64,000 nucleotides of DNA from Sedimenticola selenatireducens (GTDB taxonomy: Bacteria; Pseudomonadota; Gammaproteobacteria; Chromatiales; Chromatiaceae): NCBI RefSeq assembly GCF_007625115.1, contig NZ_VMNH01000005.1, forward strand, positions 434,001 to 498,000, written 5' to 3'. Under the pieces are notes generated by a model that was not told the DNA's origin, ran no database searches, and was given only the letters and a program-made list of their open reading frames with translations. Positions 28,450 to 37,066 of this stretch are shown piece by piece. Both the position numbers and the translations under genes were made by a program. The first letter of the stretch is position 1, and each line of letters begins with the position of its first letter.

Positions 28450-29919
28450 ATGTCTGAGCCCTCTCTGAGTATGGATAAACCAGCCCTTATTAGGGCACTG
28501 CAGCGAGTGCTGCCTGAACGCTTGATTATCCACGAGGACGAGGCGCTACGCCCTTACGAGTGCGATGGTCTTTCCGCATATCGGCAGGTGCCCTTGTTGG
28601 TTGTGTTGCCTGAGAACAGTGAACAGGTACAACAAGTGATGCAGTGCTGCCATCAGCGGGGTGTGCCGGTTGTCGCCAGGGGGGCGGCGACAGGGTTGTC
28701 GGGTGGCGCGCTGCCGTTAGCCGATGGCGTGTTGATGAGTCTGGCGAAGCTCAACAAAATTCTGGATATCGATCCGCTTAATCGTACGGCTCGGGTACAG
28801 CCGGGTGTACGCAATCTAGCGATTTCTCAAGCAGTAGAGGCACAAGGTCTCTACTATGCGCCGGATCCCTCATCGCAGATCGCCTGCACCATTGGCGGCA
28901 ATGTGGCAGAGAACTCGGGTGGGGTGCACTGTCTTAAGTACGGACTGACTGTGCACAACGTGCTGGAATTGAAGGTGGTCACGGCCTCCGGAGAGTTGGT
29001 GGTCTTTGGGGCCGCTGCACTGGATGCACCAGGGTATGACCTGCTGGCCTTGATGATTGGCTCAGAGGGGATGCTGGGCATTGTGGTCGAGGTGTTGGTG
29101 AAACTGCTGCCTACCCCACAGCGTGCCCAGGTCTTGCTGGCAGCCTTTGATGATGTGAGCAAGGCGGCGAATGCAGTAGGCGATGTGATTGCGGCGGGCG
29201 TGATTCCGGCCGGCCTGGAGATGATGGATGGCATGGCCATCCGCGCTGCAGAGGATTTTGTTCATGCCGGCTATCCGGTCGATGCTGAGGCGATGCTGCT
29301 CTGTGAACTGGATGGGGCCAATGATGAAGTCTCGGCCCAGTTAGCCAAGGTACGGCAACAGTTGCTGGATTCTGGTGCAACCGAAGTGCGTACAGCCAAA
29401 AATGAGGAGGAGCGGGCGCTATTCTGGAAGGGCCGGAAGTCAGCCTTTCCTGCGGTGGGACGCATTTCACCCGACTATTACTGCATGGATGGCACGGTGC
29501 CTCGCAAACGACTGGCGGAAGTTTTGCTCGAGACCAGCCGTTTATCGGAACACTTTCAACTGCCTGTCGCCAATGTGTTTCATGCCGGCGATGGTAATCT
29601 TCATCCTCTCATCCTCTACGATGCAAATAAGCCAGGTGAGCTAAAGCGGGCGGAAGATCTGGGTGCGGCGATCCTGGAGCTCTGCGTCAAAGTGGGTGGT
29701 ACGATCACCGGCGAACATGGGGTAGGACATGAGAAGATCCACCAGATGTGTGTGCAGTTCAGTGCGGCGGAACTGACCCAGTTTCATGCGGTGAAGCACG
29801 CTTTTGATCCTCTGGGGCTCTTAAATCCCGGCAAGGCAATTCCCCAGCCGAGGCGCTGTTCTGAGTACAAATCGCTTGGATCAGAAACCCTAACGCCACC
29901 CAGTGCGCGGGGAGTCTAA
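28450..29919 (+). CDS. glcD: Glycolate oxidase, FAD-linked subunit GlcD
   Basis: A 489-residue FAD-dependent subunit of glycolate oxidase, which converts glycolate to glyoxylate. It has a PCMH-type FAD-binding domain (VVARGAATGLSGGALPL near 78, and the PDPSSQIACTIGGNVAENSGG block near 138) and a C-terminal FAD-oxidase domain ending HGVGHEKIHQM...FDPLGLLNPGK. The ATG at 28450 is chosen because upstream in-frame codons overlap trkH. It forms an operon with glcE and glcF. In an autotroph this would recover carbon from photorespiratory phosphoglycolate. Confidence 0.95.
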   Translation: MSEPSLSMDKPALIRALQRVLPERLIIHEDEALRPYECDGLSAYRQVPLLVVLPENSEQVQQVMQCCHQRGVPVVARGAATGLSGGALPLADGVLMSLAKLNKILDIDPLNRTARVQPGVRNLAISQAVEAQGLYYAPDPSSQIACTIGGNVAENSGGVHCLKYGLTVHNVLELKVVTASGELVVFGAAALDAPGYDLLALMIGSEGMLGIVVEVLVKLLPTPQRAQVLLAAFDDVSKAANAVGDVIAAGVIPAGLEMMDGMAIRAAEDFVHAGYPVDAEAMLLCELDGANDEVSAQLAKVRQQLLDSGATEVRTAKNEEERALFWKGRKSAFPAVGRISPDYYCMDGTVPRKRLAEVLLETSRLSEHFQLPVANVFHAGDGNLHPLILYDANKPGELKRAEDLGAAILELCVKVGGTITGEHGVGHEKIHQMCVQFSAAELTQFHAVKHAFDPLGLLNPGKAIPQPRRCSEYKSLGSETLTPPSARGV

Positions 29920-29920
29920 G

Positions 29921-31000
29921 GTGGGCGTGTCGATTGCAAACCACGATAGCTCTGCCGCACTGGTGCAGACGATAGCGGAGGCGGCTGAAAAAGGTCGGGC
30001 TCTGCAAATGACAGGATCTGGCAGCAAGGCCTTTTATGGGCGGCAGGCAACGGGTGACCCGATTGAAGTCTCACCACACTGCGGGGTAATCAATTACGAA
30101 CCGCGTGAGCTGGTGATAAAGGTCCGCGCCGGTACGCCGATGTCCCAACTGGAGGCGCTCCTCGCATCAGAGGGACAGATGCTCCCCTTCGAGCCTCCCC
30201 ACTTTGGACCCAATGCCACGCTGGGCGGAACGATAGCCAGTGGCCTGTCAGGGCCCCGTCGCCCCTATGCAGGTTCTGCCAGGGATTTCGTACTGGGTAC
30301 CACCCTCATCAATGGTCTCGGCCAGCGTCTGCGTTTTGGTGGCGAGGTGATGAAGAATGTGGCGGGCTATGATCTCTCACGCCTGATGGTGGGCGCGATG
30401 GGAACGCTGGGTCTGTTATTAGATGTCAGCATGAAGGTACTGCCTTTGCCTGAGATCGAGTGCACCCTGGTGCAGGAACTCAGTGAGGCAAAAGCAATTC
30501 TTCTGATGAATCAACTCGCCGGTATGGCGTTACCTCTGTCGGCTGCCAGTTATGATGGACTCAAGCTGTATCTTCGACTGTCGGGTTCTGAACCTGGTGT
30601 GACGGCAGCCCGTAGTCAACTGGGCGGTGATTTGTTGGAGGAGGATAACGCGTTCTGGCAAAAAATACGGGAGCACCAACACAGCTTCTTCAATACAGAT
30701 AAACCGCTCTGGCGGCTTTCGATAGCACCAGCCGCTCCCCCCTTGGCGCTTCCGGGTAAACAGCTGATCGATTGGGGTGGCGCGCAGCGCTGGCTGATCT
30801 CGGATCAAATTCCGGCAGCAACGGTTCAGCAGGCCGCCGAGGCACAGGGTGGGCATGCGCAGTTGTTTAGAGGCGGTGATCGTTTAGGCGTGGTGAACCA
30901 ACCGTTATCTGCAGACTTGATGCTGATCCATCAACAGTTGAAGCAGGCTTTTGATCCCAAGGGCATTCTCAATCCAGGCCGACTCTACCCGGAATTCTAA
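29921..31000 (+). CDS. glcE: Glycolate oxidase, FAD-binding subunit GlcE
   Basis: A 359-residue second FAD-type subunit of glycolate oxidase, with one PCMH FAD-binding domain (PFEPPHFGPNATLGGTIASGLSGPRRPYAGSARD near 90-120) and the typical C-terminus FDPKGILNPGRLYPEF. The start chosen is GTG 29921 with GGGAG six bases before it; GTG 29903 or GTG 29927 is also possible. It begins 1 bp after the glcD stop, and its stop overlaps the glcF start by 1 bp. Confidence 0.93.
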   Translation: MGVSIANHDSSAALVQTIAEAAEKGRALQMTGSGSKAFYGRQATGDPIEVSPHCGVINYEPRELVIKVRAGTPMSQLEALLASEGQMLPFEPPHFGPNATLGGTIASGLSGPRRPYAGSARDFVLGTTLINGLGQRLRFGGEVMKNVAGYDLSRLMVGAMGTLGLLLDVSMKVLPLPEIECTLVQELSEAKAILLMNQLAGMALPLSAASYDGLKLYLRLSGSEPGVTAARSQLGGDLLEEDNAFWQKIREHQHSFFNTDKPLWRLSIAPAAPPLALPGKQLIDWGGAQRWLISDQIPAATVQQAAEAQGGHAQLFRGGDRLGVVNQPLSADLMLIHQQLKQAFDPKGILNPGRLYPEF

Positions 31001-32229
31001 TGCAAACAACCTTGCTGCAATCCTTTTTGAATACCCATGAAGGTCAGGAGGCCGATGCGATCCTGCGCAGTTGTGTGCACTGCGGATTCTGTACCGCCAC
31101 TTGCCCCACTTATCAGCTGCTGGGTGATGAGCTGGATAGTCCACGAGGTCGTATCTACCTGATTAAACAGGTTCTGGAAGGCCAGCCTGTTACACACAGG
31201 ACCCAGTACCATCTCGATCGCTGTTTGACCTGTCGCTCTTGTGAGACCACCTGCCCTTCGGGGGTAAATTATTCACGGTTATTGGATATTGGCAGGGTAG
31301 TAGTAGAGCGGCAAGTAAAGCGTAAGCCCTTGGCCGGAGTAGTACGCTGGGGTTTGCGGCAGGTGTTGCCCTACCCGCGTCGTTTTGGCCCGTTGCTGCG
31401 TTTGGCTAGATTGGTTAAGCCGTTGTTGCCTGCGCAGATGAAACAGAAAATACCGCCGGCAGAAGTGGCTCAAACAAGGCCCGTGACAGGTCATTCACGC
31501 ATACTGTTGGTATTGGAGGGGTGCGCCCAATCTGTTGCAACACCCAATACCAATACGGCTGCCGCTAGGGTCCTGGATCGACTCGGTATCTCTCTGATTT
31601 CGCCAGAGGCACAGGGCTGCTGTGGCGCAGTGAGTCAACATCTATCAGCCGAATCGGAAGCTGCAGGTTTCATGCGACGTAATATTGATGCTTGGTGGCC
31701 CCATATAGAGTCAGGCGCAGAGGCAATTTTAGTGACGGCCAGCGGTTGTGGCACTCAAGTAAAAGAGTACGGACATCTGTTGCAGCACGATCCGGCGTAT
31801 GCAGAGAAGGCCGCTAGGGTGTCGGCGATGGCCAAAGACCTGTGTGAGGTGTTGGAGGGCGAACCGCTGGAGACGCTGAAACCCTCTAAGTCCGGAAAGC
31901 GGATAGCCTATCACTCCCCTTGCTCTCTGCAGCATGGGCAGCAACTGGCCGGACGTGTTGAGGCTGTTTTGGGTCGGTTGGGATTTGATCTGACGCCTGT
32001 GGCGGACAGCCATCTCTGCTGTGGTTCAGCGGGAACCTATTCGATTCTGCAGCCGGAGCTTTCCAAACAGTTGCTGAAGAACAAACTGGCAGCACTTGAG
32101 AAAGATGATCCGGACCAGATTGTTACCGCCAATGTTGGTTGCCAGTTGCATCTCGGGAGTTGCGCTGCTCGCCCGGTCAGGCATTGGATCGAGTTGGTTG
32201 ATGAGGCTTTGAGCAAGTTGGATGGTTAG
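31000..32229 (+). CDS. glcF: Glycolate oxidase iron-sulfur subunit GlcF
   Basis: A 409-residue electron-transfer subunit. Two 4Fe-4S clusters are marked by CVHCGFCTATCP (near 25-36) and CLTCRSCETTCP (near 75-86). Two CCG domains follow, with GCCG near 206 and LCCGSAGTYS near 340. It takes electrons from GlcDE towards the quinone pool. Its 3' end overlaps the opposing receiver-domain gene by 4 bp. Confidence 0.95.
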   Translation: MQTTLLQSFLNTHEGQEADAILRSCVHCGFCTATCPTYQLLGDELDSPRGRIYLIKQVLEGQPVTHRTQYHLDRCLTCRSCETTCPSGVNYSRLLDIGRVVVERQVKRKPLAGVVRWGLRQVLPYPRRFGPLLRLARLVKPLLPAQMKQKIPPAEVAQTRPVTGHSRILLVLEGCAQSVATPNTNTAAARVLDRLGISLISPEAQGCCGAVSQHLSAESEAAGFMRRNIDAWWPHIESGAEAILVTASGCGTQVKEYGHLLQHDPAYAEKAARVSAMAKDLCEVLEGEPLETLKPSKSGKRIAYHSPCSLQHGQQLAGRVEAVLGRLGFDLTPVADSHLCCGSAGTYSILQPELSKQLLKNKLAALEKDDPDQIVTANVGCQLHLGSCAARPVRHWIELVDEALSKLDG

Positions 32230-32594
32230 TGGGCAGCCATTTTTTTCACCGCTTCAAACAGGTCGTGTAGTTTTTTAGCGGTAACGGGCTTCGGTTCAAA
32301 ACGATAGAGTGATGAGTCGATAAGGTGCCCGTTTGTACGGCCGCTGCAGATGACGATCTGAATATCGGGATTGATACTTCTTAAATCACTGATCAAGTCC
32401 GTTCCGCAGCCATCAGGCAGATTGTAATCCAGTAGCGCCAGATCAATGGTCTGCCGTTCACAAGCGGCCCGGGCGGCCCCGCAACAGTCCGTTGCGGTGA
32501 CCTGATAACCCAGATCCTCAAACTCCCAGGTCAACATCTGCCGTAGTGAGTGATTATCCTCGACTATCAGCAGATGTCTGGGATGGTTACTCAT
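32226..32594 (-). CDS. Stand-alone receiver-domain response regulator
   Basis: A 122-residue CheY-like protein consisting only of a receiver domain. The acidic pocket is in IVEDNHS, the phospho-acceptor Asp in LALLDYNLPDG and the conserved Lys in RFEPKPVTAKK. It has no output domain, so it must act by protein contact. It starts 1 bp after the stop of the ECF sigma factor gene, so both are on one transcript. The simplest inference is that it modulates that sigma factor or relays a phosphoryl group. Confidence 0.88.
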   Translation of the reverse strand: MSNHPRHLLIVEDNHSLRQMLTWEFEDLGYQVTATDCCGAARAACERQTIDLALLDYNLPDGCGTDLISDLRSINPDIQIVICSGRTNGHLIDSSLYRFEPKPVTAKKLHDLFEAVKKMAAH

Positions 32595-32595
32595 C

Positions 32596-33135
32596 TTAGG
32601 CTACCAGGGCTTCTTTCAGCTTATTGCGCGCCCGGAACAGGCGGGTTCCTACGCCTGCAGAGGTGATGCCCAGGCGATCGGCGATCTCCTTCTGTGAATA
32701 ACCACCGATCACTTGTTGCACCAGAGGTTCACGATACTCTTCTGGTAACTCTTCAATCGCCCTGCGTAGCACGAAGGCTTCGGTAGAGGTGTCATAGTAA
32801 TTGTCCCTGGACTCCAGTGTCTCCAGGGGGATGTCAGACTCCTGCAGCTGTTTGCGCTCAAAGCGACGGGCATTTTCCCGGCGCAGTATGGTGAACAACC
32901 AGCCCTTGGCAGCCTTGGGGTTCTGCAGCCGGTGCAGTGATTTCCAGGCGCGAAGCAGTGTTTCCTGAACCAGATCCTCAGCGGTGTGCTTGTCACCGGC
33001 CAGCCAGTGTGCGTAACGCTGCAGATCCTTTGAGTAACTCGAGACCAGTTCGTTAAAGAGGTTGTTATTATTAGCAGGTGACGCCTCAACGGTGGTCTGT
33101 TCGGTCCAAGTCTGTACAAGGGCTAGGTTGCTCAT
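32596..33135 (-). CDS. ECF-type RNA polymerase sigma factor
   Basis: A 179-residue sigma-70 family protein with only regions 2 (about 30-95, containing DLVQETLLRAWKSLHRL and the WLFTILRRENARRF segment) and 4 (about 125-175, containing GYSQKEIADRLGITSAGVGTRLFRARNKL). The ATG at 33135 has AGGAAG six bases upstream and is preferred to the in-frame ATG at 33162. No anti-sigma gene is adjacent; a lone receiver protein is cotranscribed instead. A good sigma-54 promoter and a strong palindrome lie upstream. A sigma-54 activator gene is the next gene upstream. Confidence 0.9.
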   Translation of the reverse strand: MSNLALVQTWTEQTTVEASPANNNNLFNELVSSYSKDLQRYAHWLAGDKHTAEDLVQETLLRAWKSLHRLQNPKAAKGWLFTILRRENARRFERKQLQESDIPLETLESRDNYYDTSTEAFVLRRAIEELPEEYREPLVQQVIGGYSQKEIADRLGITSAGVGTRLFRARNKLKEALVA

Positions 33136-33189
33136 GCTCTTCTTCCTTTCTCTCAGATTCAAATAATGATTTGCTTGCGGAGAGATAGA

Positions 33190-33204
33190 GCAGATGCCGT
33201 GCCA
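33190..33204 (-). promoter_or_regulatory. Sigma-54 (-24/-12) promoter of the ECF sigma gene
   Basis: On the minus strand the sequence TGGCACGGCATCTGC matches the sigma-54 consensus TGGCAC-N5-TTGC with one difference. It keeps the invariant GG-N10-GC spacing. It is about 55 bp before the start codon, which fits a short leader. A palindromic site 70 bp further upstream and an adjacent sigma-54 activator gene support the call. Confidence 0.72.
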
Positions 33205-33261
33205 ACTTCATAACACTATGAATAATAAAGAAAATATCAATTATAGGGGGTGCTGTAACGT

Positions 33262-33285
33262 AACGTTTCGTTGTAACGAAACGTT
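33262..33285. promoter_or_regulatory. Palindromic upstream activator site
   Basis: Two 11-base arms, AACGTTTCGTT (33262-33272) and AACGAAACGTT (33275-33285), are perfect inverted repeats separated by GT. Further TAACG half-sites flank them at 33256-33265 and 33291-33297. The centre is 70 bp upstream of the -24 element of the ECF sigma gene, a typical place for a sigma-54 enhancer. The likely ligand is the response regulator encoded from 34704 to 33340 (inference). Confidence 0.65.
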
Positions 33286-33339
33286 CAGTATAACGTTCTG
33301 TTGGAGTGATTAGCCCTCTGCTTGGGGGTATCCAGGATT

Positions 33340-34704
33340 CTAAGGCAGGATCAGGTCGTATTTTTTAATTTTGCGATCCAGTGCAGGGCGTGAGATGGCC
33401 AGGATATCGCAGCTCTTGCCCTTGTGACCGTGGGTATAATCAAGCACCCGCTGTATATGTTCAGCCTCTACTTGGTCCAATGTGCGCTCGACCAGGCTGC
33501 TATTTGGTGTGGTGTTGGCCGATTCTTGTGTGCTATTGACCGGCTGTCTGAACAACAGCAGGTCGGGTGTGAGTACGTTTCCTCTGGCATGTACCAGGGC
33601 TTGGGTGAGCAGGTTTTCCAATTCCCGGACATTGCCTGGCCATTGATAACGCTTCAGTGCGGCCAGCGTGGCGTCGGTGAGTTGTGCGGCCGGTTTATGG
33701 ATTTTGCGGGCGATGCGGCTGATCAATGCATCGGCCAGTAGGGGAATATCCTCCAGTCGCTCACGCAGGGGTGGGAGGTGAATCGAAACAACCTTGAGGC
33801 GATAGGCCAGATCTTCCCTGAATCGACCTTCTGCGGCTTCCTTGAACAGATCCCGATTCGTTGCCGCAATGATGCGTGCGTTAGTCTTGATCTGCTGACT
33901 ACCGCCTACCCGTTCCAGGGTCTGCTCCTGTAGAACCCTCAGCAGCTTGGCTTGTAGAGGCGCCGCCAGTTCACCGATCTCATCCAGGAAAAGCGTACCG
34001 TCCTGGGCCAGTTCGAACTTACCCTGTTTACGTTCGGTAGCCCCGGTGAAAGCGCCTTTTTCATGGCCGAACAGCTCACTTTCCAGCAATGTATCCACAA
34101 TCGCCGCGCAGTTGATAGCGACGAATGGTCCGGTGACCCCAGAGTGATTATGGATCAGTCGCGCCACCACCTCTTTGCCGGTACCGGACTCACCAGTGAT
34201 CATTACTGTGGCATTGCTGCCTGCGCTGAGTGCAATCTCCTTGCTGACCTGTAGCATCGCCTCACCGCGACCGATCAACTCCTGGTGCGCTTTGGGCTCC
34301 TGGTCGTCGGGTTTGAGTGCCTTGACCGCTCGGGAGAGGCGTTGATTTTCCAGGACGCGATCGACGACGTGCTGCAGTTCGCTAATTTTGATCGGCTTAT
34401 GGATGAAGTCCGCCGCGCCGAGTTTGATTGCCTCAATGGCCAGCTCCAGGTCATGCTGCCCCGTCATCATGATCACGGTCTGGTCGAGCGACTCATCCTT
34501 GATTTTCTGCAGCAGATCGATACCGTTTCCATCGGGTAGTTGTTGATCGAGCAGTAGCAGGTCATAAGCGGCCTGCTTGATCTTATCCAAACCCTGATCG
34601 CAGCGATTTACCCCCTCAACCATAAAACCCTGCTCCTCGAAATGGAGCTGAAGTATCTGGTTCAGACTATCGTCATCTTCAATGATCAGTAGACGGTGTG
34701 TCAT
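33340..34704 (-). CDS. Sigma-54-dependent response regulator (NtrC family)
   Basis: A 454-residue activator with receiver (phospho-acceptor in DLLLLDQQLPDG), AAA+ and Fis-type HTH domains. The AAA+ domain is complete: Walker A GESGTGKE, the sigma-54 contact loop GAFTGA, Walker B GTLFLDEI and the arginine-finger region FREDLAYRL. The C-terminal helix-turn-helix is GHKGKSCDILAISRPALDRKI. Start MTHRLLIIED is preferred; two ATGs lie further upstream in frame. No cognate kinase is adjacent. The next gene downstream, the ECF sigma factor, has a sigma-54 promoter and a palindromic enhancer and is the likely target. Confidence 0.93.
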   Translation of the reverse strand: MTHRLLIIEDDDSLNQILQLHFEEQGFMVEGVNRCDQGLDKIKQAAYDLLLLDQQLPDGNGIDLLQKIKDESLDQTVIMMTGQHDLELAIEAIKLGAADFIHKPIKISELQHVVDRVLENQRLSRAVKALKPDDQEPKAHQELIGRGEAMLQVSKEIALSAGSNATVMITGESGTGKEVVARLIHNHSGVTGPFVAINCAAIVDTLLESELFGHEKGAFTGATERKQGKFELAQDGTLFLDEIGELAAPLQAKLLRVLQEQTLERVGGSQQIKTNARIIAATNRDLFKEAAEGRFREDLAYRLKVVSIHLPPLRERLEDIPLLADALISRIARKIHKPAAQLTDATLAALKRYQWPGNVRELENLLTQALVHARGNVLTPDLLLFRQPVNSTQESANTTPNSSLVERTLDQVEAEHIQRVLDYTHGHKGKSCDILAISRPALDRKIKKYDLILP

Positions 34705-34776
34705 GGGTGTTATCGCCTCCAGGGCCATAGCATAACGCAAGTGCAGGATGATGGCAGAGGTTGTTTTGCAGTCTGC

Positions 34777-35217
34777 TCAGGTCATGGAAAGGAGGGTGGA
34801 TACCGTTGCCAGTAACAGCGCATAACGCAGGCCTTTGCCCAAGGCTATGAACAGCAGTGCCGGTAATGGTCGGATGCCGGCCCAGCCCGCGGCCAGACAG
34901 AGTGGGTCCCCAATTATGGGTAGCCATGAGAGCAGCAGGATAGGGCTGCCATATCGACTCAGGCGGTGCATGGCTTGTTGGTGGCTCGGTTTAACCAGTG
35001 CACGGGCAGGATAGCGTTTTTGTATCCACCAGCCAATGAGCCACCCGGTCATTCCGCCAAGTGTGTTACCCACCGTAGCAATCAACCAGAGTAGAGCGTC
35101 TGGGGCGAATGCTTCATGGGCGGCATAGACCAGGATCGCCTCGGAACCACCCGGTAGCAGCGTGGAAGAGAGAAAACTGCTGGAAAAAAGCAGCCAGAGG
35201 CCGGCGAAATCGGTCAT
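34777..35217 (-). CDS. YqaA family membrane protein (SNARE-associated type)
   Basis: A 146-residue inner-membrane protein of the YqaA branch of the DedA/SNARE-associated (VTT) group. The diagnostic segments are SSTLLPGGSEAILV near residue 18 and GNTLGGMTGWLIGWW near 50. A WLPIIGDPLCLAAGWAG block is near 95-115. Four hydrophobic stretches are visible. The function is not settled. The start MTDFAGLW is used, since the longer reading overlaps the DUF423 gene. Confidence 0.88.
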   Translation of the reverse strand: MTDFAGLWLLFSSSFLSSTLLPGGSEAILVYAAHEAFAPDALLWLIATVGNTLGGMTGWLIGWWIQKRYPARALVKPSHQQAMHRLSRYGSPILLLSWLPIIGDPLCLAAGWAGIRPLPALLFIALGKGLRYALLLATVSTLLSMT

Positions 35218-35228
35218 TGTTGGCAGAT

Positions 35229-35594
35229 CTAAAAGGTTTTGGTCTTGATCAGGCCAACGATGAGGCTGAGCCAACCCGCCAGTAGGCAGAGTCCACCGAA
35301 CGGTGTGATCATTCCCAAAGGCTTAATCCCGCTGATGGCCATCAGATAGAGACTGCCAGAAAAGAGCACTATACCCAGCAGCATCAGCCAGCCGCTGCGC
35401 TTGATCCAGGATGAGACGGGTAGTTGGAGCAGTAAGAGTCCAATGACCAGCACGGCGATACTGTGTAGGCCTTGGTACTGTATACCCGTCTGATATGCCG
35501 CCATCAGTTCTGGGGGGACAGTTTCACGTAGGGCGTGGGCACCAAATGCACCCAGTGCCACCGTCAGAAACCCACTCAGCGCTGCACCTATCAA
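35229..35594 (-). CDS. DUF423 family membrane protein
   Basis: A 121-residue small membrane protein with four hydrophobic helices and the DUF423 signature GALSGFLTVALGAFGAHALRE near the N-terminus. The C-terminal part is PFGGLCLLAGWLSL. No function is established. A TTG codon is the only sensible start; no ATG or GTG exists between it and the stop of the gene before it (26 bp). It lies between the YqaA gene and an uncharacterised gene on the same strand. Confidence 0.85.
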   Translation of the reverse strand: MIGAALSGFLTVALGAFGAHALRETVPPELMAAYQTGIQYQGLHSIAVLVIGLLLLQLPVSSWIKRSGWLMLLGIVLFSGSLYLMAISGIKPLGMITPFGGLCLLAGWLSLIVGLIKTKTF

Positions 35595-35620
35595 CAGTGG
35601 CTTTGCTTCTACAGGGAGAT

Positions 35621-36175
35621 TCAGTGCAGTCGCTCCTGGTCAAGTGCTTCAATAATTCCCAGAACCAGTTGGCGTGTCTGTTCATTCATCCCTTTGCAGA
35701 GCTTGTCCGGGTTTCGCTCGCCATTGATCAGGGGGCGGATCACGGCGGCCAGCCTGGCCATTGGACCGCCGGCTCGCTGCATCTGCTCCGCCATGTCGGC
35801 GGTCAGGGTCAGTGCCTCCACATTGCCACTGGCGGCTGCCTGGATCATGCTGGCAAGTCCCGGCGCGGCGAGAGCAGGTTCTGGTTTCTGGTTTGGGTCG
35901 GGTAGGGTGGAGGGGTCTTGCAGACCACGCATGATGGCCTCGGCAATCACTTGGTCCTCCTCATCCAGGCCGCGTATCAGACTCATATCTCGTTGACCAT
36001 TGAGTATCTGTCGAACGGTTTGCACCAATGTCTGCCAGCCAGCCTCTTCGGCTTGCCGTAATGTGGCATCAAGTGAATTGCGAGCGGCGGTGTTTTGTGA
36101 CAGTTGCACTACCTGGCAGATGAAAGCCGCATGCATGGTAATGATCTGCTGATGTCGGGGTGGGAGATTTTTCAT
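35621..36175 (-). CDS. Conserved hypothetical protein
   Basis: A 184-residue soluble, helical, Gln- and Ala-rich protein that I cannot assign to a named family. It has two similar segments, one ending LNGQRDMSLIRGLDEEDQVIAEAIMRGL and another ending INGERNPDKLCKGMNEQTRQLVLGIIEAL, which suggests an internal duplication of a short helical unit. They are joined by a Pro/Ala-rich linker. No signal peptide is present. It is first of three minus-strand genes (this gene, DUF423, YqaA) and divergent from aprBA. Confidence 0.65.
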   Translation of the reverse strand: MKNLPPRHQQIITMHAAFICQVVQLSQNTAARNSLDATLRQAEEAGWQTLVQTVRQILNGQRDMSLIRGLDEEDQVIAEAIMRGLQDPSTLPDPNQKPEPALAAPGLASMIQAAASGNVEALTLTADMAEQMQRAGGPMARLAAVIRPLINGERNPDKLCKGMNEQTRQLVLGIIEALDQERLH

Positions 36176-36598
36176 AAGAAACACAGTGTTGGCGAATTGA
36201 GTGTTACCTTAACCGAGGGTTGGCGTTGTGAAAAGGGGGTGAGGTAAAAGACTATCCATCAGTTTCTTATCAAGCCAATAAACAGGGCTTATGCAACGCC
36301 CAAAACTATTGTTTGGCACTTTTATTAGCAAATCTTTATGTTGTCCTTCCTGATTTCTGGAATGCACTGTTATTCAGATTAGGATTGCAGCCTGGGTTTT
36401 TGGCGCGATTCGATCATAATCCAGATTAAAATCAATAGATTAAAAGATTAGTGATCTAACTGCAGCTCATTAATCAGCTCAAGGAAAGAGACGGAATTTG
36501 AGATTATTCCCGGAATTATCCGGGTATCGGCTCGAGAAAACGCTATCTGAAAATGGTAGTGATTTTAACACTGCAGTGAAACTAGGAGAAAAAGTACC
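36176..36598. promoter_or_regulatory. Leader and promoter region of aprBA
   Basis: 423 bp without a gene, AT-rich, between the divergent hypothetical gene and aprB. A CCCGG-AATTAT-CCGGG hairpin at 36509-36524 lies in the probable leader. The aprB ribosome site is CTAGGAGAAA. No convincing sigma-70 -35/-10 pair was found. TGGCAC at 36313 looks like half of a sigma-54 site, but its GC is one base off the required spacing. Confidence 0.4.
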
Positions 36599-37066
36599 AT
36601 GCCTACATTTGTGCGTACTGATAAATGTGATGGCTGCAAGGGTCAAGATAAGACCGCTTGTATGTACATCTGCCCACATAACCTGATGAAACTGGATATG
36701 GACGGTTCTTTGACCGGTCATGCCATGAAATCTTTCAACCAGGAGCCTGATCAGTGCTGGGAGTGTTACTCCTGCATCAAGATCTGCCCACAGCAGGCTA
36801 TTGAAGCCCGTCCGTATGCTGACATCGTCCCACTGGGCGCATCTGTTCAGCCACTGCGTGGTACTGATTCCATCATGTGGACCATCAAGTTCCGTAACGG
36901 CACCATGAAGCGCTTCAAGTTCCCCATCCGGACCACCCCAGAAGGCTCTATCGATCCTTACGGCGGCAAGCCAGAAGCTGATATTTCCAAGATCGCTGAA
37001 GCCGGTTTCTTCGTACAGTGCAACGGTTTCCGTGCTGGCGATGCCAGTGAGCTGATCAAGAAATAA
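36599..37066 (+). CDS. aprB: Adenylylsulfate reductase subunit beta
   Basis: A 155-residue ferredoxin-like subunit of dissimilatory APS reductase. Two 4Fe-4S clusters are bound by CDGCKGQDKTACMYICP (near 10-26) and CWECYSCIKICP (near 47-58). A C-terminal tail wraps around AprA. It passes electrons between AprA and the Qmo-type complex at the membrane. In sulfur oxidizers the enzyme runs from sulfite and AMP to APS. It starts with ATG after AGGAGAAAAAGTACC and is followed 54 bp later by aprA. Confidence 0.97.
   Translation: MPTFVRTDKCDGCKGQDKTACMYICPHNLMKLDMDGSLTGHAMKSFNQEPDQCWECYSCIKICPQQAIEARPYADIVPLGASVQPLRGTDSIMWTIKFRNGTMKRFKFPIRTTPEGSIDPYGGKPEADISKIAEAGFFVQCNGFRAGDASELIKK

Noticed and set aside
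36311..36330. TGGCAC followed by TAGC upstream of aprBA as a sigma-54 promoter
   Set aside because: The spacing is GG-N11-GC, one base too long for the strict sigma-54 rule.
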